The notes under the pieces: generated by a model
The model's database searches: none
What the model was told of the DNA's origin: nothing
Seen by the model: only the letters and a program-made list of their open reading frames with translations
Translations under genes and position numbers: made by a program
In this document: positions 45,701 through 54,600 of the stretch, in pieces
Numbering within the stretch: the first letter of the stretch is position 1
Layout: each line of letters opens with the position of its first letter
Source of the DNA: CBDDKW01 sp965230425
GTDB lineage: Bacteria; Pseudomonadota; Gammaproteobacteria; UBA1113
Assembly (NCBI GenBank): GCA_965230425.1
Contig: CBDDKW010000017.1
Span: forward strand, 1 to 64,000
Reading direction: 5' to 3'
Length of the DNA: 64,000 bases

Positions 45701-47678
45701 TGTTAAAACCATCATTCTCAGCTTTTCCATACCAAATATTTTCAAATGCTGTTTGAAACGTTTCTTTAACTTCTTCAACTTGTAGTTTCAGTGCATGTTT
45801 ATAACTCATGCGGAAATCATTGACCCAAGCACGCGTACCATCGCTTAAAGTAATCATGTGAGGTTGTTCACCAAGCACACGTAAGCCCATGTTTTCTAGA
45901 ATAGGTAAAGCATCTGATAAAGGCACTGGTTTATGTAAGCGGTATAATTTAAAGCGTAAAATATTTTCTTGCTCATCGATAGGTCTGAAGACACTCATGG
46001 ATAAGCCATCATCAGATTGGATACGACGGATGTGATCAATATCAATAATCGCTGTGCGCACTGATTCATTTTCTCGATAACCAGCAGGGAATGATTTGGC
46101 AAACATATGGGCTATTTCATTGCCGCGTTCTTCACCATAAAAGTCGATTAAGCCAGCGCTTAATTCGTCCACCCAGCTTTTACCCACTTCGATGAGACGG
46201 CTTTCAATGTCAGCAATATCATATTCCAGTGGTTTAGTTAAATCGATGCGGACCATAAAATGAATGCGCGCTAAGACGGAATCTGAAAATGTGGTTGTAA
46301 AAGACACTTCTGTACCATGAAATGCTTTTTGCAAGATATCTTGGAAGTCATGGCGAAGCTCCGTATTATACCTATCTCTGGGCACATAGACATAGGCTGA
46401 AATAAAGCGGCCATAAATATCTTTTCTTACAAATAAGCGAATGCGGCGGCGCTCTTGCAACTGCAAAATTCCCATGGATAATTTTAATAATTCATCTGTA
46501 TCAGTTTGAAATAAATCATCGCGGGGTAAGGTTTCTAAAATATTTAATAAGGCTTTACCCGCATGCCCTTTTGGTGAGAGCTTAGACATTTTCATGACTG
46601 TTTTAACTTTCTCACACAAGCCGGGAATATCCTTAGGATTACGGTTATAAGCGGCTGAAGTAAATAAACCAATGATGCGATGTTCACCGATAATATTACC
46701 TTTTTCATCAAAGCATTTAATGCCAATATAATCCGTGTAAGCTGGACGGTGAACTGTGGATTTAGTATTGGTTTTAGCGATGATTAATATGTCTGGCGCC
46801 AAAGCCATTTTTTGTGCTTCAGGTGTCATATTCGAAAAATGCCGGGAAATCTTTTCCGAGCCAGATTCACGCAATACCCCTAAGCCAGTGCCTGGTACTA
46901 CTTTTAGTACTGTATCTTTGTCATTTTTCTCTAAGGTATAACTACGCCAGCCTAAGAAAGTGAAATGATCATCTAACATCCATTCTAAAAAGTTGATGGC
47001 TTCTTTGACTTTAACTTTATCTATTGCTGGTGGATTTGATTTTAAATTATCAATGGATGCTTGTACTTGATCGCGGGTTTTTTGCCAATCCTCAACGGCT
47101 GCACGTACATCCTGGAGAATATTAATAATGGCATTTTCCAATTCTTTTAATGCTGCAGGATCAGTCACACGGTCAATCTCAAGGAAAATAGGTGCTTCTT
47201 CTTGCGCGGTAGGTGCAGATGTACCTAATGGATATACTTTCTTAATGGCATAGTTATCATCACGTACCAGTTTCATACCACCTACGTGGACAATCATGTG
47301 GGTGGTAAAACCTCGCGCATTTAATTCCATTTGCACAGAATCAACTAAGAATGGCATATCATCATGGGCAATTTCAATCACAGTATGCGTGGATTGCCAG
47401 CCATGCTGCTCATATTGAGGATTGTAGATGTGGATTTTAGTCTCGCCTGGCTGGCGGCCTTCCATCAGATTCCAGTGCGAAATAACCGCGCCATAAAGGT
47501 CGAGTAACTCATGACTGAGTAAGTCGTCAAGAGAAACCGTGGCATAATATTGTTGTATGAAGGTAGCCAGCAACTCTGCTTTATCCGCTGAAACTTTGGT
47601 TCTTACGTGAGCTTCTAGATTGCTTAGTAGCTCTTCCCTAGTTGTACTATCTCTACGTGACATATTAGTATCCCCCAA
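42780..47678 (-). CDS. gdhB: NAD-specific glutamate dehydrogenase, large (Bac_GDH) type
   Basis: Deaminates glutamate to 2-oxoglutarate, feeding amino acids into the TCA cycle. At 1632 residues it belongs to the ~180-kDa class. The N-terminal half holds the regulatory ACT-like segments (HTVIEIAHDDMPFLVDSVQM). The catalytic core includes SGKVARGGLRWSDRREDFRT, VIVPAGAKGGFV, VVAADKGTATFSDFAN, GYDHKGMGITAKGAWESVKR, VGVGDMAGDVFGNGML and LFWNGGIGTYVKAS. The frame is intact. It is a single gene on the minus strand, consistent with an organism that uses amino acids as carbon source. Confidence 0.95.
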   Translation of the reverse strand: MGDTNMSRRDSTTREELLSNLEAHVRTKVSADKAELLATFIQQYYATVSLDDLLSHELLDLYGAVISHWNLMEGRQPGETKIHIYNPQYEQHGWQSTHTVIEIAHDDMPFLVDSVQMELNARGFTTHMIVHVGGMKLVRDDNYAIKKVYPLGTSAPTAQEEAPIFLEIDRVTDPAALKELENAIINILQDVRAAVEDWQKTRDQVQASIDNLKSNPPAIDKVKVKEAINFLEWMLDDHFTFLGWRSYTLEKNDKDTVLKVVPGTGLGVLRESGSEKISRHFSNMTPEAQKMALAPDILIIAKTNTKSTVHRPAYTDYIGIKCFDEKGNIIGEHRIIGLFTSAAYNRNPKDIPGLCEKVKTVMKMSKLSPKGHAGKALLNILETLPRDDLFQTDTDELLKLSMGILQLQERRRIRLFVRKDIYGRFISAYVYVPRDRYNTELRHDFQDILQKAFHGTEVSFTTTFSDSVLARIHFMVRIDLTKPLEYDIADIESRLIEVGKSWVDELSAGLIDFYGEERGNEIAHMFAKSFPAGYRENESVRTAIIDIDHIRRIQSDDGLSMSVFRPIDEQENILRFKLYRLHKPVPLSDALPILENMGLRVLGEQPHMITLSDGTRAWVNDFRMSYKHALKLQVEEVKETFQTAFENIWYGKAENDGFNNLVLSAGLSWREIAVLRAYSKYMKQIGVTFNQTYIEETMSNYHNISSLLIEYFNLRFDPAMQKGNKTKLASLDKKIMDELDEVISLDEDRIIRKFCDIIKATLRTNYFQTCDDGEPKAYLSFKLSPDDIPDIPLPRPMYEIFVYSPSVEGVHLRSGKVARGGLRWSDRREDFRTEVLGLMKAQKVKNSVIVPAGAKGGFVPKNLPLGGTREEIMTEGISCYREFIRGLLDITDNVINDKIVAPSNTTRYDGDDPYLVVAADKGTATFSDFANEESIEYGHWLHDSFASGGKTGYDHKGMGITAKGAWESVKRHFRELGLNTQEEDFTVVGVGDMAGDVFGNGMLLSEHIRLVAAFNHMHIFIDPNPDAASSFKERERLFNMPRSSWADYDSKLISKGGGVFSRSAKAIKLTSEIKKVLNLKADIIEPDVLIRAILTAEVDLFWNGGIGTYVKASSELNSEIGDKANDNLRINGCDLKCRVVGEGGNLGFSQRARIEYALNGGKIYTDFIDNSAGVDCSDHEVNIKILLNKVVENGDMTEKQRNQLLADMTDDVSELVLKNNYYQTQAISIATYDENQSIDSFSRFMEALEAEEKLDREIEFLPDEKDLFERKSMGKCLTAPEISVLMAYSKICLKEQILASDIPEDPFLSAYVDTAFPKVLTKKYHKEIHAHSLRREIIATQISNVVINDMGLTFPHMITAETGATTSTIIRAYFIAKEVFGMHDFLQKIESLDYKVSSEVQMNMVMAAVRLLKRSTRWFIRNHRDLSDMPKIIKQYSAGVVKMYDSVSSLVQGVGKEHIEHDAEAFIEAGVPEKMAHSTSGMSAMFAVLDIVAASNQHKLNPEHVAQVYFTIGAKLELGWFREQLIAELSESHWDVLARSALCDDIDFQQRQLAISVIQHNPAIEDINQSIELWLEEHCLLVDRWKKMLLELRSSTSIEFVMLAVAARELFDINQASQQSAKKSVDDEQKCA

Positions 47679-47821
47679 ACTGTATTGTCACTCTATCTAA
47701 ACATCCATGGCTGATCTGTCTATATCAAACCATACATACTCAAGATAAACTGAATCTATGCCTTCTCTTGTTTAGTTATCATAGCAGAAATTTAACAAGG
47801 TCAAGGCGGTGAAAATGTGAA

Positions 47822-48529
47822 TTATGTTTGAACTACCTGATTCCGCAAATAGTTGGGTAAAAGTTGTTCTGCTTGTATCACAGAATTAACATACGAACGC
47901 TTGGCTGCAACAGGCAACAGAAAGTTGGCATGGATCGTTGAATCAGGATCTATTTGCTTGGTAGATATCCTGTTGGTCAACTTGTCACCACACACTTGCC
48001 AGCCATTTCCAATAGCCCAGTCATACTCTGCGAGATCTGTGATAACGGCTTCAGGTTTACTGACATGTTCTGCGCCAATCAGTTGGCATTCATCTATAGT
48101 AGGCACATGATAATATGCCCAATAGAGCTCTGACATTCTCGCATCTATGGCAACCAGCACATTGCTAGCGCCTTGCTGTTGCTGTGCTCCCAAGGCCATG
48201 GCAGCCAAGCTTGATATAGGTACCACAGGTATATCTAAGCTGTAGCTTAAGCCTTGGATAATGCTGATAGCAATTCTGACCCCAGTAAAGCTGCCTGGTC
48301 CTATGGTGCAGGTTAGACAGTGTAATTCATCTTTATTAATACCTGCTTCTGTGAAGATTTGATCCATCATAGCCAGTAAATAGGCTGAAGGTTTTTTTTG
48401 CTGGTCTTCCACAAGGGTATATACCTGACCTTCGTGCAGCAACGCCACTGAACTGATATCAGCGCTGCAGTCTAAGGCTAAAATAGTTTTATCATAGTGT
48501 TGAAAATTAGCATTCGTTGGCATGGTCAT
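47822..48529 (-). CDS. tsaB: TsaB, tRNA threonylcarbamoyladenosine biosynthesis protein
   Basis: A scaffold partner of TsaD in t6A37 tRNA modification. The 235-residue ASKHA-fold protein has ILALDCSADISSVAL at the start, CTIGPGSFTGVRIAISIIQGL as its hallmark (first 20 residues CTIGPGSFTGVRIAISIIQG), PISSLAAMALGA and the VAIDARMSELYWAYY strand. The start overlaps the 3' end of the helicase gene by 23 bases, so it is the last gene of the fdxA-yoaA-tsaB run. Confidence 0.93.
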   Translation of the reverse strand: MTMPTNANFQHYDKTILALDCSADISSVALLHEGQVYTLVEDQQKKPSAYLLAMMDQIFTEAGINKDELHCLTCTIGPGSFTGVRIAISIIQGLSYSLDIPVVPISSLAAMALGAQQQQGASNVLVAIDARMSELYWAYYHVPTIDECQLIGAEHVSKPEAVITDLAEYDWAIGNGWQVCGDKLTNRISTKQIDPDSTIHANFLLPVAAKRSYVNSVIQAEQLLPNYLRNQVVQT

Positions 48530-50447
48530 TCATCTTAGTAAAAAAGTCAGTCACATTAGATAACTCGCGAGTACGTTGCATATTCGGCAAACTAGCCAGG
48601 ATTGTCTTACCATATTCACGTGCTTGTAAGCGCGGGTCGCAAATCATTAATACTCCCTTATCATCATGGTCGCGAATTAAGCGCCCTGCACCCTGGCGCA
48701 TATTGATCACCGCATGAGGTAAACTGTGATGATAAAAAGGATCTTTCTTTTGTTGACGTAATACATGGCTGCGTGCTTGTAAAATAGGATCATCCGGCGT
48801 GGAAAATGGGATTTTATCGATAATCACGCAAGATAGTGCCCTGCCACGTACATCAACGCCTTCCCAAAAGCTGCTAGTACCGAGTAATACCGCTTTATCA
48901 CATGCACGAAAAGCCTGTAGTAATTTATCTTTGGGTTGCTCACCTTGAATAAACAAATCTGTATCAAGTTGATCTTTTAATAAGGCTGCCGCTTTATTTA
49001 AAGCATAATAACTGGTAAATAATAAAAACACGCCACCAGGACTAGCTTCAATGACGGGTAAAGCAGCATTAATCACGGCGTCAACATAGTCACGACTGTT
49101 GGGATCAGGCATGTTTCTGGGTAAATATAACAAACTATGTTCTTGGTAATTGAAGGGACTATCGAGCTGCAATTGCTCGGTATCATTAAGTCCTAGCTGA
49201 GAAAGAAAATGCTCAAAGTTATTATCAATAGTCATGGTCGCAGAGGTGAAAATCCAACTACGCTGCTTGCTTTGCATATGCGCTTGAAAATCATCGGCAA
49301 TATTCATGGGAGTAAAATAAATCGCAAAACTTTGGCTATAAGTTTCGAACCAATGAATTTGGTCCTCTGGAGCCGCTGTAGTCATAGATTTAAATAATTG
49401 TAATAACTCCACGCTGCGGCGATGACAATTTTCTAAACCTTTGCTGCGCTCCTTATTGGCATCTAAACATTCGCTCAAAAATGTTAATTCAGTTTGTAAT
49501 TGCTCAGTTGCTTCCGTCACGGCTTTTTGCTTGGCGATAGTATGCCAGGCAGCTTTTTGTTTCGCCTCTCCCATACTCAGCCGCATATCCGCAATAGCTT
49601 TCTTTAGTCTAGCTAGAGCATCTTTTAATTGATCTGCATCAGCAGCACTTTTTAAATATTCTTGTTGGGTATCGGTGATTAATTCTAATAATTGCCGGGC
49701 AGAAATACGTTGGCCAAAGAATAATGATGCAACATCATATAATTGATGTGCCTCATCAAAGATAATTAAATCTGCAGTGGGCAGCAACTCACCTACGCCC
49801 TCTTCCTGCAAGGCTAAGTCAGCAAAAAATAAGTGGTGATTAATAATGATAATATCAGCATCTAAGGCTTTACGTCGTGCCTTTTGTACAAAACAACGCT
49901 CGAAGTGCTGGCAATCTTGGCTAAGACAACTTTCGGCGGTGCTAGTGACCGCACTCCAGACGGGTGAATCTTCGGCTACATTAGTGATTTCAGCGATATC
50001 GCCTTGTTTAGTTTGACTGGCCATGCGACGGATGCGCTTAAATTCATTGACTTGCTGCTTACTATAGAATAATTGCTGCGAGCTGGGATCGTCCAAACGA
50101 TAATGACAGAGATAATTCGCGCGGCCTTTTAAGAGCGCCACTTTTGCTGGAATGGCCAAGGCTTTACGCAGTAAAGGTAAATCACGATTGAATAATTGGT
50201 CTTGTAAATTCTTAGTGCCGGTAGAGATAATAACTTTTTTACCTGACAATAAAGCCGGCACTAAATACGCGAAGGTTTTGCCCGTACCGGTACCTGCTTC
50301 GGCAACCAGAGAGTGATTATTTTTTAGGGCAGATTTAATCGCTTGGGCAAGTTCTTGTTGCTGTGGTCGTGGCGTGAAGTTATCGATGACCGTGGCGAGT
50401 TTACCGTCACTGCCTAAGATAGATTCCATTTCTGTATCGATGACCAC
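48507..50447 (-). CDS. yoaA: DinG/YoaA-family ATP-dependent DNA helicase
   Basis: An XPD-like superfamily 2 iron-sulfur helicase (646 residues) involved in DNA repair. Motifs are AEAGTGTGKTFAYLVPALL (Walker A), IIFDEAHQLYD (DEAH), FTSATM (motif III), GTSSFWEGVDVRG (motif V) and QGAGRLIRDHDDKG (motif VI). Four cysteines between the Walker A and DEAH boxes (CHYRLDD; CLSQDCQHFERCF) fit the [4Fe-4S] domain. There is no exonuclease domain, so it is nearer YoaA than the DinG-exonuclease fusion. It lies 7 bp after fdxA and overlaps tsaB. Confidence 0.94.
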   Translation of the reverse strand: MVIDTEMESILGSDGKLATVIDNFTPRPQQQELAQAIKSALKNNHSLVAEAGTGTGKTFAYLVPALLSGKKVIISTGTKNLQDQLFNRDLPLLRKALAIPAKVALLKGRANYLCHYRLDDPSSQQLFYSKQQVNEFKRIRRMASQTKQGDIAEITNVAEDSPVWSAVTSTAESCLSQDCQHFERCFVQKARRKALDADIIIINHHLFFADLALQEEGVGELLPTADLIIFDEAHQLYDVASLFFGQRISARQLLELITDTQQEYLKSAADADQLKDALARLKKAIADMRLSMGEAKQKAAWHTIAKQKAVTEATEQLQTELTFLSECLDANKERSKGLENCHRRSVELLQLFKSMTTAAPEDQIHWFETYSQSFAIYFTPMNIADDFQAHMQSKQRSWIFTSATMTIDNNFEHFLSQLGLNDTEQLQLDSPFNYQEHSLLYLPRNMPDPNSRDYVDAVINAALPVIEASPGGVFLLFTSYYALNKAAALLKDQLDTDLFIQGEQPKDKLLQAFRACDKAVLLGTSSFWEGVDVRGRALSCVIIDKIPFSTPDDPILQARSHVLRQQKKDPFYHHSLPHAVINMRQGAGRLIRDHDDKGVLMICDPRLQAREYGKTILASLPNMQRTRELSNVTDFFTKMNDHANEC

Positions 50448-50454
50448 GCGAATA

Positions 50455-50778
50455 CTACTTTTCTAAATATTGACGCTTATCCTCAACCGCTTCCCACTGA
50501 GCCGCATCCTCGGGGGGATCTTTTTTCACGGTGATATTGGGCCATTTTTCCGCAAGCTCAGCATTTAGTTCTGGGTATTCTTGATACTTTTCAGGTAATT
50601 CATCTTCAGAATAAATGGCCTGGACTGGGCACTCAGGTTCACATAAGGCACAATCGATGCACTCATCAGGGTGGATAACCAGGAAATTAGGCCCCTCATA
50701 AAAACAATCAACCGGACATACTTCCACACAATCCATGTATTTACAGCGGATACAAGGTTCCGTTACTACGAAAGTCAT
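50455..50778 (-). CDS. fdxA: Seven-iron ferredoxin (FdxA type)
   Basis: A 107-residue electron carrier. Cys9, Cys17, Cys21 and neighbours with Cys12 and Cys25 form the N-terminal [3Fe-4S]/[4Fe-4S] set. Cys40, 43, 46 and 50 in CIDCALCEPECPV form the second cluster. The C-terminal 50 residues (ELAEKWPNI to the end) match the usual FdxA extension. It sits just upstream of an Fe-S helicase, which may hint at a shared need but is also a common arrangement. Confidence 0.95.
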   Translation of the reverse strand: MTFVVTEPCIRCKYMDCVEVCPVDCFYEGPNFLVIHPDECIDCALCEPECPVQAIYSEDELPEKYQEYPELNAELAEKWPNITVKKDPPEDAAQWEAVEDKRQYLEK

Positions 50779-50863
50779 ACTTACCTCTTCTTATTCTGCA
50801 GTATCATCTTGGTACCTGTGAGACCAGCCCTGGCTAGCATCAACAGGTCATACAAGCATGTAA

Positions 50864-51628
50864 TTATATGCCACATCCGAAGGGGGAACCACAGTTTCCG
50901 TTGCTAGTATCGCTATTTTTTTCTTGTTTTGTTGAATTTTCCGCTCGGATAGCCTGTATCAACGCGGCAAAATCACTACCAGCCTCAGCATGAGCGCAAT
51001 AATCTTGAATGTTGAACAATGTTTTACCGATTTGTTGTTCTAATGCTGTTGTTTTGACAACATCAGCATCTGCTAGTTGAGCTAAGTCATATTGGTTACT
51101 TAATGGACATGGGGCGCATTCAAAGCTGCGGTGTTTTAGTAAAGCCAGTGGCGTTTTTGCCACTAATTGCTGGAGCGCGCTGTCGCTATGTGCATAGAGC
51201 GGATGCCATACGCGACGTTCCCCCATATGTTCACTCTCTTCTATATATTCGGGCAAATTAGCCTCTACAGGTGAATCGAGTCGTCGGCGCCCCATCAATA
51301 CAGTTGCTTCGCAGGCTGGATCCAGCTCATCTAACCAGGTTAGCAAGGGTAAGCCCTTTAATAAGCCGGCACACCATTGAAATTTTTTACTAGGGAAATC
51401 TTGGCGTTGGGCAACGATATCTGCAAAACCTAAAGGACTACTAATGCGCTGCCATTTAAAACCATATGCTTCACATAATTGCTTGGCTTGCTCTACCCGC
51501 TGTTGCCAGCAAGGACTCGCCCAATGAGTTTCCACGGAGACAACATACACCTCAGTCAAGGATTGCTCATAGGCCCAACGCATTAAGCCAATTGTGCCAT
51601 TAGCAAAGTTACCGAAGATGATATGCAT
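50864..51628 (-). CDS. PAPS-reductase / adenine-nucleotide-alpha-hydrolase-like protein
   Basis: A 254-residue protein that begins HIIFGNFANGTIGLMRWAYE, a layout like the PP-loop-type start of PAPS reductases, with SVETHWASP after strand 2. A WCAGLLKGLPLL segment parallels the Cys-containing CxxxLKxxP region of that family. The ATP loop itself is not a canonical SGGKDS, so the reaction is uncertain. Internal CAPC and a C-terminal CGSPFGCGI could bind metal or Fe-S. It is co-directional with fdxA-yoaA-tsaB, 85 bp upstream of fdxA, and may supply or receive electrons there. Confidence 0.6.
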   Translation of the reverse strand: MHIIFGNFANGTIGLMRWAYEQSLTEVYVVSVETHWASPCWQQRVEQAKQLCEAYGFKWQRISSPLGFADIVAQRQDFPSKKFQWCAGLLKGLPLLTWLDELDPACEATVLMGRRRLDSPVEANLPEYIEESEHMGERRVWHPLYAHSDSALQQLVAKTPLALLKHRSFECAPCPLSNQYDLAQLADADVVKTTALEQQIGKTLFNIQDYCAHAEAGSDFAALIQAIRAENSTKQEKNSDTSNGNCGSPFGCGI

Positions 51629-51689
51629 AAAAACTCGAGGTATGTAAATTAAAAAGGAGATTGTACTTTTATTTGCCTACGATGTCTAA

Positions 51690-54600
51690 TTATCTATTGA
51701 CCACAGTCGGCAATTTACATCCACTAATACCCTGGCTTTCCGTTCTGCGGGTTAGTTGTGCCGCTTGCTTATCCTGTTGGTAAATCCCACTAAATTTAGC
51801 AAAATGCTTTAGCATTGTGCGGGTATTCATATCAGGTTGCTGCTTCATCACTTCACAACAATCTTGCGCGAATTGTAACACATTCATTGATCGAACCGTT
51901 TCAGGGTACTGTTGAGTGACAATCAACTTAATATCTTCAGCTCCTAAAGGTGGGCAACCTAATTGGATACAACATTTGGAAAACTCTACTGGCAGTGGCC
52001 TTCGTCCACATAAGGCAATACTATTGGCTGAGAAAAACGCCATAAAACCAGCTTGCTTTGCTGGTTTGCCACTATATGGATGAAAACCTGACATCATTAG
52101 ATGCAATGCCTGCAATACATCAGCTTTAATAGTATTAATTTCATCAATCCACACGGCCTGCCCTGCTTCAAATGCTTCAATACAGCGAGCAATGATTGCG
52201 ATGCTATCTATGCTTGCATCAATTTTATCGAACCATAGACAAGCCTCGGATAAAGAGCTTAACGTAGATTTATCACTATAACCATGGATATCGAGCATAT
52301 GTTGGATTAACACACTTTTACCTGCACCGGGGATACCCTCAATATAAATACCATGTTGTCCTGCTTGATTAGCAGGCGCCTGCCATTTTCGTTGTGCCCT
52401 ATGAATACGAATAAAATTAGCAACAACTTTCCGTTGTGCAGTATTTGATGGTATTTCTGCATAACATTGTTGAGATATAGATTGCTGGGGTAATTGCTGT
52501 TCCAGTGATCTTTCGCATATGTGTTCGATTACAGTATATTCAAATGCACACACTGACGTTTTCTTTGTGTACACACTGTAATCCATTAATACTGAAGCCA
52601 AATAACTATCTCCATCACACCTGCCTTTTCCCGCATTAATTTCTGGAGAATGAGGGATTTGTTCATGTATTCTTGCAAGCGAATGTGATACAACTGCTTG
52701 AGGTAAGGCTTGAAAATATAATTTTGGAATGCAGCCTAATTGTAATAATCGTTGCTCATGGGTAAATGGCTGGCCGTTACTTATAATAATAACTTTATGG
52801 GCAGGACTAAGACGATGGATACTACCTTGGTAATATATTTCCAATTCAGAACCTTGCAGTAAGGGAATGAAAAAAGTTAATTGCGTATTTATTTGATGGG
52901 CATCATCAAGAATAAGTATCGGCCTAGTTTTATCATCTTTGTGTTGTGCCCATGCGGAAAAATTACTGAGACCATAGTACGCAAACACATTGCGTTTCTT
53001 ATTATTAGTTAGCATTCGTATCAATGTACTTTTGCCAGCTTGTATTGCCCCTATTATATGAATAATATTAAACTCATTAAATGCTGACATAATAGCTGTT
53101 TGGCGATGCTGATTTAACACAGTTGCTACTTGCATATCGGTTAATTGATATTCTACTGACAACCGTACTAATTTTTCACAATTTTCGTTGTATAAGGTCA
53201 ACGATTTACGACTTTGAGTATTAACACGGTCTACTTTTACCTTACTGCCTAAAAAAGTTAAAGGCAAATACGGGTGGCCATTTGCAGGTAAAGATGATAC
53301 ATCTATCTCGATAATAAAAGTCAAAGGCGCTGTCACGGTTAGCATTTGCCCATCAGGCAAACATAAAAGCTGACTTGCTAATAAAGGATGTAATGCAAGT
53401 AATAATGCCTCTGAAAAACTGCCTCTAAGGACAATAGGACGTTGCGTACGCAGTGCCTTAATAAAATCTGTCTCAGTATAAAGAAAATTGGCGAATTTTT
53501 GTGGTAATTTATCATATGTAATGTCACCAATTAGATCATAATAATCATGAGCTTCGACATCAATAATTAAAGCTTGCTCAGATATAGTATGACTTTCATG
53601 ACGAGAATCATTAGTGAGTATGGTATGAACAGTTGGTCTTCGTGTCGGTACATCCACCATCGCAGCATACTCTGCTTGTACAGAAAGCGGCAAATATGTG
53701 GGAACTTCAATACCTGGAGCGATATAGAGAATAATATTTACATTGTAGCTCTTCGCTTCAGCATAAAGACAATACCATTGCTCATCAGATAAAACAGAAG
53801 TTAACCATAAACTTAATGTTTTCTCTGCATGAGCTTTTAGCCAGCCCTCTTTTTGCCGATAATATCCTTCATGCACAATTTTTTGTTGTAAGAGATAGTC
53901 GAACAACAGGGTGTTCACTAATTTTGTGTCAGTGGGCAACTGCGCAAGTGTAATATTTTTTACTATAGTAATCGGCGAAAATTCACTAAAGTTAAAATCA
54001 CTAGTATCAATGTCGATATCAGCTAATTTTGGCATTGGAATGCAAGCACGATGATAGTTAATATACCCTCGTATAACGGCTTGATTGAGAAATGCCTCAC
54101 AATTTACACGTGCACTGTTAGGCAGATTAATTAAGCGTAATTGACTATTGTCAGTGATGTTACCCTGCTCAATATCGTCAATAAACGTACTTTTTTCCCA
54201 TACAGGGACATTCTCTTTTAGTACAATCGCTCCCAACAAACGTGACTGCCAATCAGATACGCCTCGCATATCATATTCATATGTATCAGTTTGATTAAGG
54301 AGCTCATCTTGATCAAATTCCTGTATAGATAATGGCAATTCTGTTTTTACTTCTGCCACAACCTGCTGGCGTGTCCAAAAAGACATATCGCGTAAAAGTT
54401 CACTACATATGCTAATGATCTGTATATTATCTGGGATCTTATGTCCTTTCAGCGAACGTATATCATCTAATACTGTGGTGAGAGCGGCTCTTTGTGCCGT
54501 AGTCAGACAATTCCAAAGAAAAATTAGCAAAGGTGGCGTCCCACTAGTTGCTGCCGCAGCTTGGGAAAGAAAATCCATGAGTGCTGTACGATTGACTATT

